Under the pieces are notes generated by a model. The model did not search any database. It saw only the letters and a list, made by a program, of their open reading frames with translations, and had not been told where the DNA came from. From Treponema sp. UBA1747 (GTDB lineage Bacteria; Spirochaetota; Spirochaetia; Treponematales; Treponemataceae): a stretch of 64,000 nt of DNA. Position 1 is the first letter of the stretch; each line of letters starts with the position of its first letter. The position numbers and the translations under genes are program-made. This document shows positions 7,618-15,864 of the stretch, piece by piece. The stretch is taken from positions 75,391 through 139,390 of the forward strand of contig DCHR01000006.1 in NCBI GenBank assembly GCA_002315375.1. The letters are read 5' to 3'.

Positions 7618-8763
7618 ATGGCTTTTGGTTTTGCAGACGAAGCACTTATTGAAGTGAGAAGCGGAAAAGGCGGCAACGGATGTATTTCTTTCCGCCGCGA
7701 AAAATATATTCCTCATGGTGGCCCAAACGGCGGTGACGGCGGACGGGGAGGTAACGTTTATTTTGTTATTAAAAAGAATATGCGTACTCTTTCAAAGCTT
7801 CGTCACAAGCAGTGCTTCAAAGCAAAGAACGGCGGCGACGGACAGGGATGGAACCGTTACGGAAGAGATGGTGAAGATGTTATTGTTCCTCTTCCACCTG
7901 GAAGTACAATCTGGGATGCTGAAACAGGCGACCTGATTCATGACTTTACAAATGAAAAAGAAAACGAGCCAATCCTTTTTCTGGAAGGCGGAAAAGGTGG
8001 CTGGGGTAACGTTCACTTTAAAACTTCAACCAATCAGGCTCCTCGTTATGCACACCCTGGAACAGAAGGTGAAACAAGAAAACTCCGCGTAGAACTTTCA
8101 ATCATGGCTGATGCAGGTCTTGTTGGTTTCCCAAGTGCAGGTAAATCATCTCTGCTGGCAGCCTTTACAAATGCCAGACCAAAAGTTGCTCCATATCCTT
8201 TTACAACAAAAATCCCAAACCTGGGTGTTCTGCGTGTTGATGATGAAAGCGATGTAATCATTGCAGATATTCCTGGAATCATAGAAGGGGCTTCTGAAGG
8301 TCTTGGACTTGGTGATCAGTTTCTTAAACATATTACTCGTACAAGCTGTCTGATTTTCATGATTGATGCTTCGGATACATTCGAAGGTACAAACTGTTTT
8401 ACTGCATACGAAACTCTGAAAAAAGAACTTGCAAATTATTCTGAAGAACTTCTTGATAAACCTCGCATTGTTTTCTGCAACAAGATTGACGTTGAAGGTG
8501 CCTATCAGAATGCGGTAGATATCATTAAGGAAATCCAGAAATCAGAACCTGACACAATCTGTGTTCCAATTTCTGTTCTCAATAACCGCGGAATGAAAGA
8601 AGCCCGTGAAGCCATTCTGAAAATGGTAAACCGTAACGAAGAAAAGCTTTCAGTTGCCCAGCAGACTGAGGTTGCATTCGGAAGTTCATTTATGTCTGAT
8701 GTTTCTGTTGATGATATGATAGAAGACGAAACTCAGTATCCTGGAATGGAAAATAATTCGTAA
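7618..8763 (+). CDS. obg: Obg-family GTPase
   Basis: Ribosome-assembly and stress GTPase acting on the 50S particle. The N-terminal glycine-rich Obg fold has many GG repeats (RSGKGGNGCISFRREK, GGPNGGDGGRGG) over residues ~1-155. The G domain follows with G1 GFPSAGKSSL, G3 DIPGIIEG and G4 NKID. At 381 aa it lacks the C-terminal OCT domain of many homologues, ending in an acidic tail. The ATG at 7618 is chosen because TAAGGAG lies 9 nt upstream; a GTG at 7609 would abut the ribosome site. Confidence 0.95.
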   Translation: MAFGFADEALIEVRSGKGGNGCISFRREKYIPHGGPNGGDGGRGGNVYFVIKKNMRTLSKLRHKQCFKAKNGGDGQGWNRYGRDGEDVIVPLPPGSTIWDAETGDLIHDFTNEKENEPILFLEGGKGGWGNVHFKTSTNQAPRYAHPGTEGETRKLRVELSIMADAGLVGFPSAGKSSLLAAFTNARPKVAPYPFTTKIPNLGVLRVDDESDVIIADIPGIIEGASEGLGLGDQFLKHITRTSCLIFMIDASDTFEGTNCFTAYETLKKELANYSEELLDKPRIVFCNKIDVEGAYQNAVDIIKEIQKSEPDTICVPISVLNNRGMKEAREAILKMVNRNEEKLSVAQQTEVAFGSSFMSDVSVDDMIEDETQYPGMENNS

Positions 8764-8791
8764 GGTTCAGACAGTATCTGGGGAAAGGGCT

Positions 8792-9451
8792 GTGAAGATT
8801 GCAGTTTTAGGCGGGACATTTAATCCTCTGCATAACGGACATGTAATGGTTGCCCGGAATGTTTGTGAAAAACTGGGATATGACAGGGTTTTGTTTGTTC
8901 CGGCTTTCCTGCCTCCCCATAAAACAGCAGGTTCAAAAGAAACTGCTGAGGACCGCCTTGAAATGGTCCGGGCTTTCTGCGAATCTGAGGGAAGCGGCAG
9001 ATTCGTCTGTGAGCCTTGTGAAATGGACAGGGGCGGCGTTTCTTATACCGTCGATACCCTTGAATTTCTGACCGAAAAATACAAAGAACAGCTGACAGGA
9101 AAACCTGCTTTTATTCTGGGTGAAGAAAGTGCCGCCGAATTTGAAAAGTGGAAAAGTACAGACAGAATAATCGAACTGGCTGATCTGATAGTGGCCTGCA
9201 GAAAACCGGGAAACAGTCCCGGGACAGCGTCTGTAAATATTCCGACAGGTAATTTTAAAGGGGATTTTTCTGTAGGATTTGATGATGAACATTTTGCTTA
9301 TCCTTTTATAAGTCTTCAGAATCCGGAAATGAGAGTTTCCTCATCGGAAATACGGGAAGAAATTGTTTCGGGAAACAGCGAATGGAAGAAAAAAGTTCCG
9401 GAATCGGTGGCAAAGTATATCGAAGAACACGGGCTTTATGGTGTAAAATAG
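8792..9451 (+). CDS. nadD: Nicotinate-nucleotide adenylyltransferase
   Basis: Adenylates nicotinate mononucleotide in NAD synthesis. The nucleotidyltransferase motif GGTFNPLHNGH is at residues 7-17, and the C-terminal ISSSEIR-type motif appears as RVSSSEIREEI. 219 aa is normal. It starts with GTG at 8792 behind GGGGAAAGGG, 28 nt after obg. The obg-nadD-yqeK-lytR-rsfS order is widely conserved in bacteria. Confidence 0.93.
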   Translation: MKIAVLGGTFNPLHNGHVMVARNVCEKLGYDRVLFVPAFLPPHKTAGSKETAEDRLEMVRAFCESEGSGRFVCEPCEMDRGGVSYTVDTLEFLTEKYKEQLTGKPAFILGEESAAEFEKWKSTDRIIELADLIVACRKPGNSPGTASVNIPTGNFKGDFSVGFDDEHFAYPFISLQNPEMRVSSSEIREEIVSGNSEWKKKVPESVAKYIEEHGLYGVK

Positions 9452-9492
9452 GTTCTGGAATTTCTGGGAAAATCAATAAAAAGGAGGGAGTG

Positions 9493-10077
9493 ATGAATTA
9501 CGACAAACTGATTGAAGAAATAAAAGTTTATTGTGAAGCACATTTAAGTGAGAAACGTTTTTCTCATTCTCTTCGTGTTGCGGAAATGTGTTCGGAAATC
9601 TGTGAACTTTCCGGTTATGATACAAAGAAAGCTTACCTGTGTGGAATCGCTCATGATATCTGCAAAGAACTTGATCATGATGAAATGAAAAAAATGGTCG
9701 AAGAATCTGAATATAAAATAACTCCCAGCGAGCTTCAGAAGATTTCCCTTATGCATGGAAAGGCAGGGGCTGCTTTTTTGAAAAAACATTTTGGTGTAGA
9801 AGATTCTGAAATATTGTATGCTATTGCATATCACGTATGCGGACGTTCTGATTTCGGAGTACTTGGGAAAGCTCTTTATATTGCCGATAAAAATGAAAGA
9901 GGCAGACCTCATGTAAAGAAGGATCCTGATTTTGTGAAGAAGCTTTATTCAAAATCAGTTGATGATATGTTCTATTACACATTAAAGACTTCTTATGAAT
10001 ATCAGGTAAATAAACCGGGATTTATTATCATGGATGATACCATGGAAGTAATAAGAGCCCTGGGAATTGCGGAATAA
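9493..10077 (+). CDS. yqeK: HD-domain hydrolase, YqeK family
   Basis: Family members hydrolyse symmetrical diadenosine tetraphosphate (Ap4A). The 194-aa protein carries the HD-superfamily metal ligands: His in RFSHSLRVAE, HD in CGIAHDICKE, and later His residues in LMHGKAGA and AYHVCG. It ends in ETLKTSYEYQ-like helices. The start at 9493 has AAGGAGGG 4-9 nt upstream; the frame upstream of this overlaps nadD. Neighbours nadD and rsfS support the assignment. Confidence 0.88.
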   Translation: MNYDKLIEEIKVYCEAHLSEKRFSHSLRVAEMCSEICELSGYDTKKAYLCGIAHDICKELDHDEMKKMVEESEYKITPSELQKISLMHGKAGAAFLKKHFGVEDSEILYAIAYHVCGRSDFGVLGKALYIADKNERGRPHVKKDPDFVKKLYSKSVDDMFYYTLKTSYEYQVNKPGFIIMDDTMEVIRALGIAE

Positions 10078-10090
10078 TTAGGGAATAGAA

Positions 10091-11296
10091 ATGAAAAAAA
10101 TCAGAGATGAACAGAAAGGTATTATCTTCCTTGTAATCATGTTTTCCATTTTGATTGCAGCAGCAGTATTCTTTGCACTGTCACTCAGGACAGACAGTGT
10201 TGCTGACAGCCTTGATGAAGACCAGGTTATCCGTCAGCTTTATGTTTTTGAGGAAGAAGATGGCGGTGTTCTTTTTTCTTCTGTTCTGGTTTATTACCCT
10301 GTTACTCAGAAAGCAGCCCTGGTAAACGTTCCTTCAAATACTGGTGCAATTTATTCTTCTCTGGGACGAGTTGATGCACTGGAAGAAGTTTTCCGTGAAA
10401 AAGGGATCGGAGCCTACAGAAATGAAGTAGCTTCTCTTCTTGATATGAAGATTCCTTTCTATACAGTAATGAAAGTAAATGACCTGAAGCTTCTGACGGA
10501 TATGCTGGGAGGCTTAAGGGTTTTTATTTCTTCTCCTGTTGATTATGAAGAAGACGGAAAAAGATATCTGCTTCCAAGCGGGGCAGTAAATCTTGATGGT
10601 GATAAAATTATTATGTATCTTTCTTATAAACTTCCTGAAGAAGATACAGATTCGGAACAGGAAAGATATCAGAATGTAATGGCAGCAATTCTTACGGCTT
10701 TCCATGAAAAAAATTACCTTGTTCTGAATCAGAAGAACTTTTTCAAGATTACTTCCTGTATGGAAACGGATCTTGAATCTGATGACTTTTTTACTTTGTT
10801 TAAAATGATTTGCAATATTGATTCGGAATCAATTCGCAATCTGACAATAACCGGAGTTAATCGCGTGAATGATGATAAAATCCTGCTCTATCCGCGTGAC
10901 AACGGTGAATTTATTAAAACCGCAGTTAAGCAGACAACAAACATGCTGATTTCTACCGGTGGAACTCAAACAAGCCGAATCTATGTTCTTGAAATCCAGA
11001 ATGGAACTACAGAACAGGGACTCGCAGGTCGTACAGCTGAACTTTTCAGAAATGCCAGCTATGACGTATTGAGTCCGGTAAATGCATCGGGTTATTATGA
11101 TAAGACTGTGATTATTGACCACATTGGTAATGAAGAAATTGCCAGAATGGTCGGAGAGTTTATACACTGTACGAACATACAGGAAGAAGAAATTAATTTG
11201 GAGGAAGAAGTAGAAAACATTGCGGCTAACGTTGACTTTACCGTTATCCTGGGTAAAGACTTTAATGGTCGTTATGTTATTTCATCTTCGAAATAA
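10091..11296 (+). CDS. LCP/LytR-type membrane protein with LytR_C domain
   Basis: 401 aa. A single N-terminal membrane segment (residues ~10-30) leaves the rest outside the cytoplasm. Residues ~45-200 resemble a divergent LytR-CpsA-Psr domain (VLVYYPVTQKAALVNVPSN, then DMLGGLRVFIS and a YLSYK-like end), the fold used to transfer glycans from undecaprenyl carriers. Residues ~295-400 look like a LytR C-terminal domain (IYVLEIQNGTTEQGLAGRTAELF). It lies between yqeK and rsfS, as in other bacteria. Catalytic competence cannot be judged from the sequence alone. Confidence 0.75.
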   Translation: MKKIRDEQKGIIFLVIMFSILIAAAVFFALSLRTDSVADSLDEDQVIRQLYVFEEEDGGVLFSSVLVYYPVTQKAALVNVPSNTGAIYSSLGRVDALEEVFREKGIGAYRNEVASLLDMKIPFYTVMKVNDLKLLTDMLGGLRVFISSPVDYEEDGKRYLLPSGAVNLDGDKIIMYLSYKLPEEDTDSEQERYQNVMAAILTAFHEKNYLVLNQKNFFKITSCMETDLESDDFFTLFKMICNIDSESIRNLTITGVNRVNDDKILLYPRDNGEFIKTAVKQTTNMLISTGGTQTSRIYVLEIQNGTTEQGLAGRTAELFRNASYDVLSPVNASGYYDKTVIIDHIGNEEIARMVGEFIHCTNIQEEEINLEEEVENIAANVDFTVILGKDFNGRYVISSSK

Positions 11297-11298
11297 AA

Positions 11299-11646
11299 AT
11301 GGGAAAAACAATTGAAGAAAAAGCACTTGAAATCGGACAGCTTCTGGAAGATGGAAAGGGAACTGATGTAAGAGTTCTGGATGTTTCTGAACTGAACAGC
11401 TGGACTGATTTTTTTGTTATCTGTACTGTAACAAGTTCTGCAATGCAGCAGGGACTTGCAAAACAGGTTAAGGATTACGTAAAAGCAAATGACATGGAAA
11501 TCCATGTTACTAATCGTAAGGCTCCTGATGGAGATGACTGGAATCTGATAGATATCGGACCGGTTGTTGTTCACCTTATGTCTGCAGCTGCACGTGAGTT
11601 CTACGATCTGGAAAAACTCTGGCATGCCGGAAAAGTGTTACGCTAA
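11299..11646 (+). CDS. rsfS: Ribosomal silencing factor RsfS
   Basis: 115 aa. It binds L14 and blocks 30S-50S joining under starvation. Diagnostic motifs are DFFVICTVTSSAM and the C-terminal block DDWNLIDIGPVVVHLMS...REFYDLEKLW. The start ATG is 2 nt after the LCP stop, so the genes are coupled. It is the last gene of the operon; a 43-nt stem-loop repeat and a terminator follow. Confidence 0.95.
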   Translation: MGKTIEEKALEIGQLLEDGKGTDVRVLDVSELNSWTDFFVICTVTSSAMQQGLAKQVKDYVKANDMEIHVTNRKAPDGDDWNLIDIGPVVVHLMSAAAREFYDLEKLWHAGKVLR

Positions 11647-11649
11647 AAT

Positions 11650-11692
11650 GTGAATAAGGGTAATTTCGACTTACTCAACCATTCTTATTCAC
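11650..11692 (-). repeat. 43-nt stem-loop repeat, TTGARCTTGTCGAA family
   Basis: Stem GTGAATAAG (11650-11658) / CTTATTCAC (11684-11692). Read on the minus strand the loop contains TTGAGTAAGTCGAA. The full 43-nt element aligns end to end with the one at 45673-45715, including the stem. It lies 4 nt past the rsfS stop. Confidence 0.7.
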
Positions 11693-11701
11693 TAAAAAAA
11701 G

Positions 11702-11734
11702 AAAGCCACAGAAGAAAAACTTCTGTGGCTTTTT
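11702..11734. terminator. Bidirectional terminator between rsfS and thrH
   Basis: A 13-bp perfect stem AAAGCCACAGAAG / CTTCTGTGGCTTT around AAAAA, with A run upstream and T run downstream, so it can serve both convergent genes. Confidence 0.9.
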
Positions 11735-11739
11735 GTTTC

Positions 11740-11778
11740 ATCAAATGGTCTCTGAACTTGTCGAAGGATCCATTTGAT
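11740..11778. repeat. Stem-loop repeat with TGAACTTGTCGAA core
   Basis: Perfect 9-bp stem ATCAAATGG (11740-11748) / CCATTTGAT (11770-11778) around a loop containing TGAACTTGTCGAA. The core matches the other members but the stem sequence is different. A second palindrome, TTTGATTT-GT-AAATCAAA, overlaps its right arm. Confidence 0.65.
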
Positions 11779-11798
11779 TTGTAAATCAAACAGAATTA

Positions 11799-12404
11799 CT
11801 AGCTGTTAAGAACGTCTTTAATTGCAGCCAGAAGTTCAGAATATTCTGTGAAGGCTTTGTACTGCGGGAAATCAGCCTTGATTTTGTCTGTAGTACGGAA
11901 AAGGAAACCTGCCTTTGAAGCCTGAATCATTCCAAGATCATTGAAGCTGTCGCCTGAAGCAATTGTTTCGTATCCCATAGACTGAAGTGCTTTTACAGTT
12001 GTGAGCTTTGATTTTTCGCAGCGCATTTTATAACCTGTAATTTCTCCGTTTGGAGCAACTTCCAGAGTGTTACAGAAAATAGTCGGCATACCCAGTTTTT
12101 TCATAAGAGGGCCGGCAAACTGTTCGAAGGTATCTGAAAGAATGATTGTCTGACAGTTGTCGCGAAGTTCATCCAGAAATTCTTTTGCTCCTTCCATTGG
12201 GTCAATTTTAGAAATAACATCCTGAATTTCTTTAAGTCCCAGATTATGCTGTTTCAGAATATCGATACGATACTTCATGAGTTTGTCATAATCAGGTTCA
12301 TCACGAGTTGTTCTTTTGAGTTCCGGGATACCTGTTGCTTCAGCAAATGCAATCCAGATTTCAGGAACCAGAACGCCTTCCATATCAAGACATGTAATAT
12401 ACAT
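11799..12404 (-). CDS. thrH: ThrH-type phosphoserine phosphatase / phosphotransferase
   Basis: HAD-superfamily enzyme, 201 aa. It resembles Pseudomonas ThrH, which dephosphorylates phosphoserine and can transfer the phosphate to homoserine. The N-terminal MYITCLDMEGVLVPEIWIAFAE is the ThrH signature, with the nucleophile Asp in DMEG. Other HAD motifs are ILSDTF and GDSFNDLGM. GGAGA lies 7 nt upstream of the ATG and a TATAAT-like box lies near 12434 on the minus strand. It is monocistronic. Confidence 0.88.
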   Translation of the reverse strand: MYITCLDMEGVLVPEIWIAFAEATGIPELKRTTRDEPDYDKLMKYRIDILKQHNLGLKEIQDVISKIDPMEGAKEFLDELRDNCQTIILSDTFEQFAGPLMKKLGMPTIFCNTLEVAPNGEITGYKMRCEKSKLTTVKALQSMGYETIASGDSFNDLGMIQASKAGFLFRTTDKIKADFPQYKAFTEYSELLAAIKDVLNS

Positions 12405-12491
12405 TTTTTTCTCCAGAAAAGTAATTTTCTAGAATTATAATTAGAAATAAGGTTTTTATCCATATTGGAGAATAAGGTTTTCATTTACCTT

Positions 12492-12520
12492 TTTACAAAA
12501 CCTTTTTCTTCTTATATAAT
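12492..12520 (+). promoter_or_regulatory. Sigma-70-type promoter of the 646-aa gene
   Basis: TTTACA (12492-12497), a 17-nt spacer, then TATAAT (12515-12520). An 11-nt direct repeat AATAAGGTTTT at 12446-12456 and 12471-12481 lies just upstream, 25 nt apart, and may bind a regulator. Confidence 0.7.
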
Positions 12521-12556
12521 ATATGGATAATAAAAAAGACTAAGGGGAAGGTCTTT

Positions 12557-14497
12557 ATGGCGACAAGTGCAAATCTAAGTCAGATTATTCGTTTTTATGC
12601 TGAAAAGCAGAATTCACCGTTTATTGATTTCAATGAGTTTTGTGCCTATTTGAAAAAATATGCTGAACATCATGTTGAAGAACAGGCAGAACTGGTGAAA
12701 TATCTGGGAGATCCTTCAAATACCGTTCTTGCTGAACTGGAGGGGTTGCAGGCAAAACATATTGCTGCTATTTCAACTTATGAAAAAAAGAAAATCATCA
12801 TAGCTATTTCTTATTTTTCTGTTCAGTTTGCAAAAAGGTTCAAAGAAATTCTGGACAATGAATCTGTTCCGTATCCAATCGTAACTGATCTGCCTAAAAA
12901 ATTTCCGGTTGATTTGCTGGAAGCAAAGGATGCTTCTGATTATATAAAAGGAATTCTTGAATCGCAGGATTTGAAAAGCCAGTGTCTTATGGTGGTTCAT
13001 TTTGGGCATGAAGTTTCATCAATGCTTCTGCCGGCATGTATCCCTGTAAAGCTTCTGATGGAAACTGCCAAAAAGAAGGTGAGACGAATTCTTGCAAAGG
13101 ATGAATTCCATGATTACTATCTGAAAAAACTTAGTGGCTCAAATCCCGGAAAAGAATTAATAGTTCAGCACTTCTTTCAGAACTTTGTAGAGAATAAATA
13201 CCAGAGTGATAATATTGAAGATACACTTTCCAGTGATGATTACTATTACTGGAGTCAGCTCTGTTATTTCATCAGACAGGATTTTGATAAGATTCAGGAT
13301 AAAACTGTTGAAGACATGAATATTCTTCAGGCTATTGAAATTACAGAAATCAATAATGTTTACCTGAAGCAGAAAATGCAGACTGCCCAGCGCAAGCAGG
13401 AAGCCCTGAAACAGCTGGATTTCAGTTTCCAGAAGCCTCCGTATCTTTACACAATCGACCAGATGCTGAAACTTAAAGACAGTAACGGAAAACTTCTTTA
13501 TGGTCAGTTTGATGAAGAAGATTTCAAGAAGTATCTGATGGCTGCTACAGGGGAAGCAAAGGAAGGGGAACTTCCAAGACTTCTGGTTTTTAAAGTTGAA
13601 AGCGGAACCAAATATTACATTGTTAAGAATAAAGTAATTCCATTGACTGTACGTCTTGCAAATGAAGCACACAATGTAATTGAACAGACTTTTGAAAACA
13701 GATGGTATCAGAAGCTTATGGATTATGAGGCAACTGGCGAAATGAAAAATGCAAAGGAGTTTGAAGAATCTCTTGCAGAAGAAATCCGACAGCAGGCTCC
13801 TGTTTTGTGGGCTCTTTTGAATGCAAACTTTATGCCGCTTTTGTCTCATGAAAAAAATGCTGATGAAGAACTTGATGGCGGAAGAATTTTCCATGATCAT
13901 GAGCTGCTTCCTTACAGTCAGATTCTTATGATCAGGCAGAATGATATTCTGGCACAGGCAAAAATGAGACTGCCTTTCTGGTATACAATTCCTGTTATTT
14001 CCTGGATTTGTGCTATTTTTGCCGGAAAGAAGAAAACGAAGAAGGAAGCAAAAAATGAAAGCCGTTCTACAGCAAAAGATTTAGCCGAAGCAGGATTTGA
14101 TGAAGACGGACTTCCTGAATTCGATGAAGGTAATAAAAAGCAGGCAGGAAAGAAAGCAAAGAAGGATGCTCTTGCAGACAGGGCTGAAGATCTGGTAAAA
14201 GATTTTATTACTGAAGGTTCAACCCTGGACCGTGAGCTTGATTTCCTTTGCAAGCAATGGAATAAAATGATTACCAAGCAGGCAAGTATTACTCTTACAG
14301 AAGATGTTAATTCCCTGATTCGCGATTATATGCGGAAAGTAATTCATACCCTCACTGCTTCAACCTTTACTGTTGAACGGGTAAAAGGACTTGCAAAAGC
14401 TCTGGTAAAAACTCCGAACATGCAGAAGATTAAGGAAGAAGAAGCCCTTACGCAATATGTTGAGCTCTATATTCTGAAACTTGTTTCAAACAGATAA
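12557..14497 (+). CDS. Hypothetical protein, 646 aa, possibly membrane-associated
   Basis: I do not recognise the family. The protein is charged and mostly helical, with no signal peptide. A hydrophobic segment, LPFWYTIPVISWICAIFAG, lies at about residues 474-492. It is followed by a Lys/Glu-rich linker (~495-540) and a helical C-terminal domain, so a cytoplasmic N-domain and a one-pass or monotopic membrane attachment are possible. The Shine-Dalgarno is AAGGGGAAGG, 5 nt before the ATG, behind a strong promoter. It is monocistronic with its own terminator. Base composition resembles its neighbours, so recent transfer is not indicated. Confidence 0.75.
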   Translation: MATSANLSQIIRFYAEKQNSPFIDFNEFCAYLKKYAEHHVEEQAELVKYLGDPSNTVLAELEGLQAKHIAAISTYEKKKIIIAISYFSVQFAKRFKEILDNESVPYPIVTDLPKKFPVDLLEAKDASDYIKGILESQDLKSQCLMVVHFGHEVSSMLLPACIPVKLLMETAKKKVRRILAKDEFHDYYLKKLSGSNPGKELIVQHFFQNFVENKYQSDNIEDTLSSDDYYYWSQLCYFIRQDFDKIQDKTVEDMNILQAIEITEINNVYLKQKMQTAQRKQEALKQLDFSFQKPPYLYTIDQMLKLKDSNGKLLYGQFDEEDFKKYLMAATGEAKEGELPRLLVFKVESGTKYYIVKNKVIPLTVRLANEAHNVIEQTFENRWYQKLMDYEATGEMKNAKEFEESLAEEIRQQAPVLWALLNANFMPLLSHEKNADEELDGGRIFHDHELLPYSQILMIRQNDILAQAKMRLPFWYTIPVISWICAIFAGKKKTKKEAKNESRSTAKDLAEAGFDEDGLPEFDEGNKKQAGKKAKKDALADRAEDLVKDFITEGSTLDRELDFLCKQWNKMITKQASITLTEDVNSLIRDYMRKVIHTLTASTFTVERVKGLAKALVKTPNMQKIKEEEALTQYVELYILKLVSNR

Positions 14498-14502
14498 AAA
14501 GA

Positions 14503-14528
14503 AAGCGGGATGAAAATCCCGCTTTTTT
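14503..14528 (+). terminator. Rho-independent terminator of the 646-aa gene
   Basis: Stem AAGCGGGAT / ATCCCGCTT with a GAAA loop and a T run. Confidence 0.9.
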
Positions 14529-14531
14529 GTT

Positions 14532-14587
14532 AATAACCGGGGGTTGCGTTTGCTGAACTTGTAGACGCATCAAAACTGCCGGTTGTT
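14532..14587. repeat. Nested stem-loop repeat with TGAACTTGT core
   Basis: Outer arms AATAACCGG (14532-14540) and CCGGTTGTT (14579-14587), one mismatch. Inner stem TGCGTTT (14545-14551) / AGACGCA (14562-14568) around GCTGAACTTGT. The core matches TGAACTTGTCGAA with its 3' part altered. It lies between convergent genes. Confidence 0.5.
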
Positions 14588-14590
14588 TTT

Positions 14591-15451
14591 TTATACCCGG
14601 AATAAGGTTCTGATGTTTTTGTCTACTGTGTCAGAAAGTTCTTCTACAGAAATACCACGATGTTCGGCAATAAAGCGGTATGTGTTATCTACGAGAACCG
14701 GAGAATTGGTCTGTCCGCGGAAGGGAACCGGTGCCAGATAAGGAGCGTCTGTTTCGCAAAGGATTTTTTCAGGAGGAACGAGATTCAGCAGCTCATGCAT
14801 TTCTTCAAGTTTTGCTTTTTTTGTGTAGGTTACACTGCCTGAAAAACTGATGTACCAGCCAAGGTTCAGAAACTCTTCGGCTTCTTTTATGCCATAGCTG
14901 TAACAGTGAATAATGCCTTTGTTCCAGCCAATATTTTTTATGCATTCCAGGGTATCTTCAAAACCATCACGACTGTGAACAATGAACGGAAGATCCATCT
15001 CTTTGGAAAGTTCCAGCTGCATTTCAAAAAGTTCTTTTTCACCCTTGAAAATTTCCTGGTCATATTCATCTTCGCAGTGACCATCAACACCAGCAGGGTT
15101 CCAGTGATGATCGATACCGCCTTCACCGATAGCAACAATTCTTTTTCCCACTGCAATATTCTGGCGGAGAATATTCATCTGGTTATACCGGTCTTTGATT
15201 GCTTCAATATCAGGCCAGATTCCTGCGCTGTAATACATAAAGTCTTTTGCTTTTTGTGATAGAACAGGGTCGGGGATTTCAGAAACGGCTTTTTCAACAA
15301 GGGCCTGTCGTTCAGAAAAATCATCGCACCGGGTGCCGATGTCCATTCCAAAAAAACAGTTTTTTGCTGCCATATGAGTGAGAATGTCAGAACCGTTCAG
15401 ACCGCGGTCTGTAACAAGATGATGAAAATGAAAATGAGTGTCGCTGAACAT
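14591..15451 (-). CDS. TatD-family metal-dependent hydrolase
   Basis: TIM-barrel metallohydrolase; TatD relatives are 3'-5' exonucleases or deoxyribonucleases. Metal ligands are visible: HFHFHH near residue 5-10, Glu in AIGEGGIDHHW, His in PFIVHSRDGFEDT, His in IHCYSYG and Asp in CETDAPYLAPVPFRG. At 286 aa it is somewhat longer than the ~260-aa norm because of an insertion after residue 120 (an Asp/Glu-rich loop). There is no clear Shine-Dalgarno, and a TACAAT lies 7 nt before the ATG. Confidence 0.92.
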   Translation of the reverse strand: MFSDTHFHFHHLVTDRGLNGSDILTHMAAKNCFFGMDIGTRCDDFSERQALVEKAVSEIPDPVLSQKAKDFMYYSAGIWPDIEAIKDRYNQMNILRQNIAVGKRIVAIGEGGIDHHWNPAGVDGHCEDEYDQEIFKGEKELFEMQLELSKEMDLPFIVHSRDGFEDTLECIKNIGWNKGIIHCYSYGIKEAEEFLNLGWYISFSGSVTYTKKAKLEEMHELLNLVPPEKILCETDAPYLAPVPFRGQTNSPVLVDNTYRFIAEHRGISVEELSDTVDKNIRTLFRV

Positions 15452-15465
15452 GGAAAGAATTGTAA

Positions 15466-15496
15466 TAAAAAGGGCGGTAGTATTCTACTACCGCCC
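15466..15496 (-). terminator. Terminator of the PadR-HAAS-PspC operon
   Basis: On the minus strand, stem GGGCGGTAGTA / TACTACCGCCC with a 3-nt loop is followed by TTTTT. It lies 29 nt past the PspC stop and just before tatD. Confidence 0.85.
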
Positions 15497-15524
15497 GGAG
15501 GTTTTAATTTACTGGCAAAGTGAA

Positions 15525-15851
15525 TTATTTTTCATCAAAATAAGAATTGAATTCTTCGTCAGAATGTCCTGAGGTATTCTGTGCTGAATCTGAAGTCTTA
15601 TGGCTTTCAGTTTCATTTTCATTTACGTTTGCACGTTTCAGGTTGTCGATATCATCCTCATCATAGGAATCAGTGTTTTCAGGCATAATCAGCGCTGCAA
15701 TAATGTAAATTACAATTCCTGTTCCAACAGAGAAAAGTGAAAGGATAACAACTGCCAGACGAACTATGCTTGGATCGATTCCGAAGTAGTCAGCAATTCC
15801 TCCGCATACTCCGCAGATTTTTCTGTTATTTGATTTCTTAAGTGTTTTCAT
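15525..15851 (-). CDS. PspC-domain membrane protein
   Basis: 108 aa. The N-terminal PspC domain (residues ~4-58) has the signature RKICGVCGGIADYFGIDPSIVRL followed by a hydrophobic helix (VVILSLFSVGTGIVIYIIAALIMP). PspC proteins sense or respond to envelope stress. The C-terminal ~50 residues are acidic and polar, without a domain I recognise. It follows the HAAS/DUF4097 gene by 13 nt. Confidence 0.88.
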   Translation of the reverse strand: MKTLKKSNNRKICGVCGGIADYFGIDPSIVRLAVVILSLFSVGTGIVIYIIAALIMPENTDSYDEDDIDNLKRANVNENETESHKTSDSAQNTSGHSDEEFNSYFDEK

Positions 15852-15864
15852 TTTTACTCTCCCT

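Noticed and set aside
13157..13900. 247-codon open frame antisense to the 646-aa gene
   Set aside because: Antisense of Lys/Glu/Leu-rich codons gives a Phe/Ile/Cys-rich product; no start signal.
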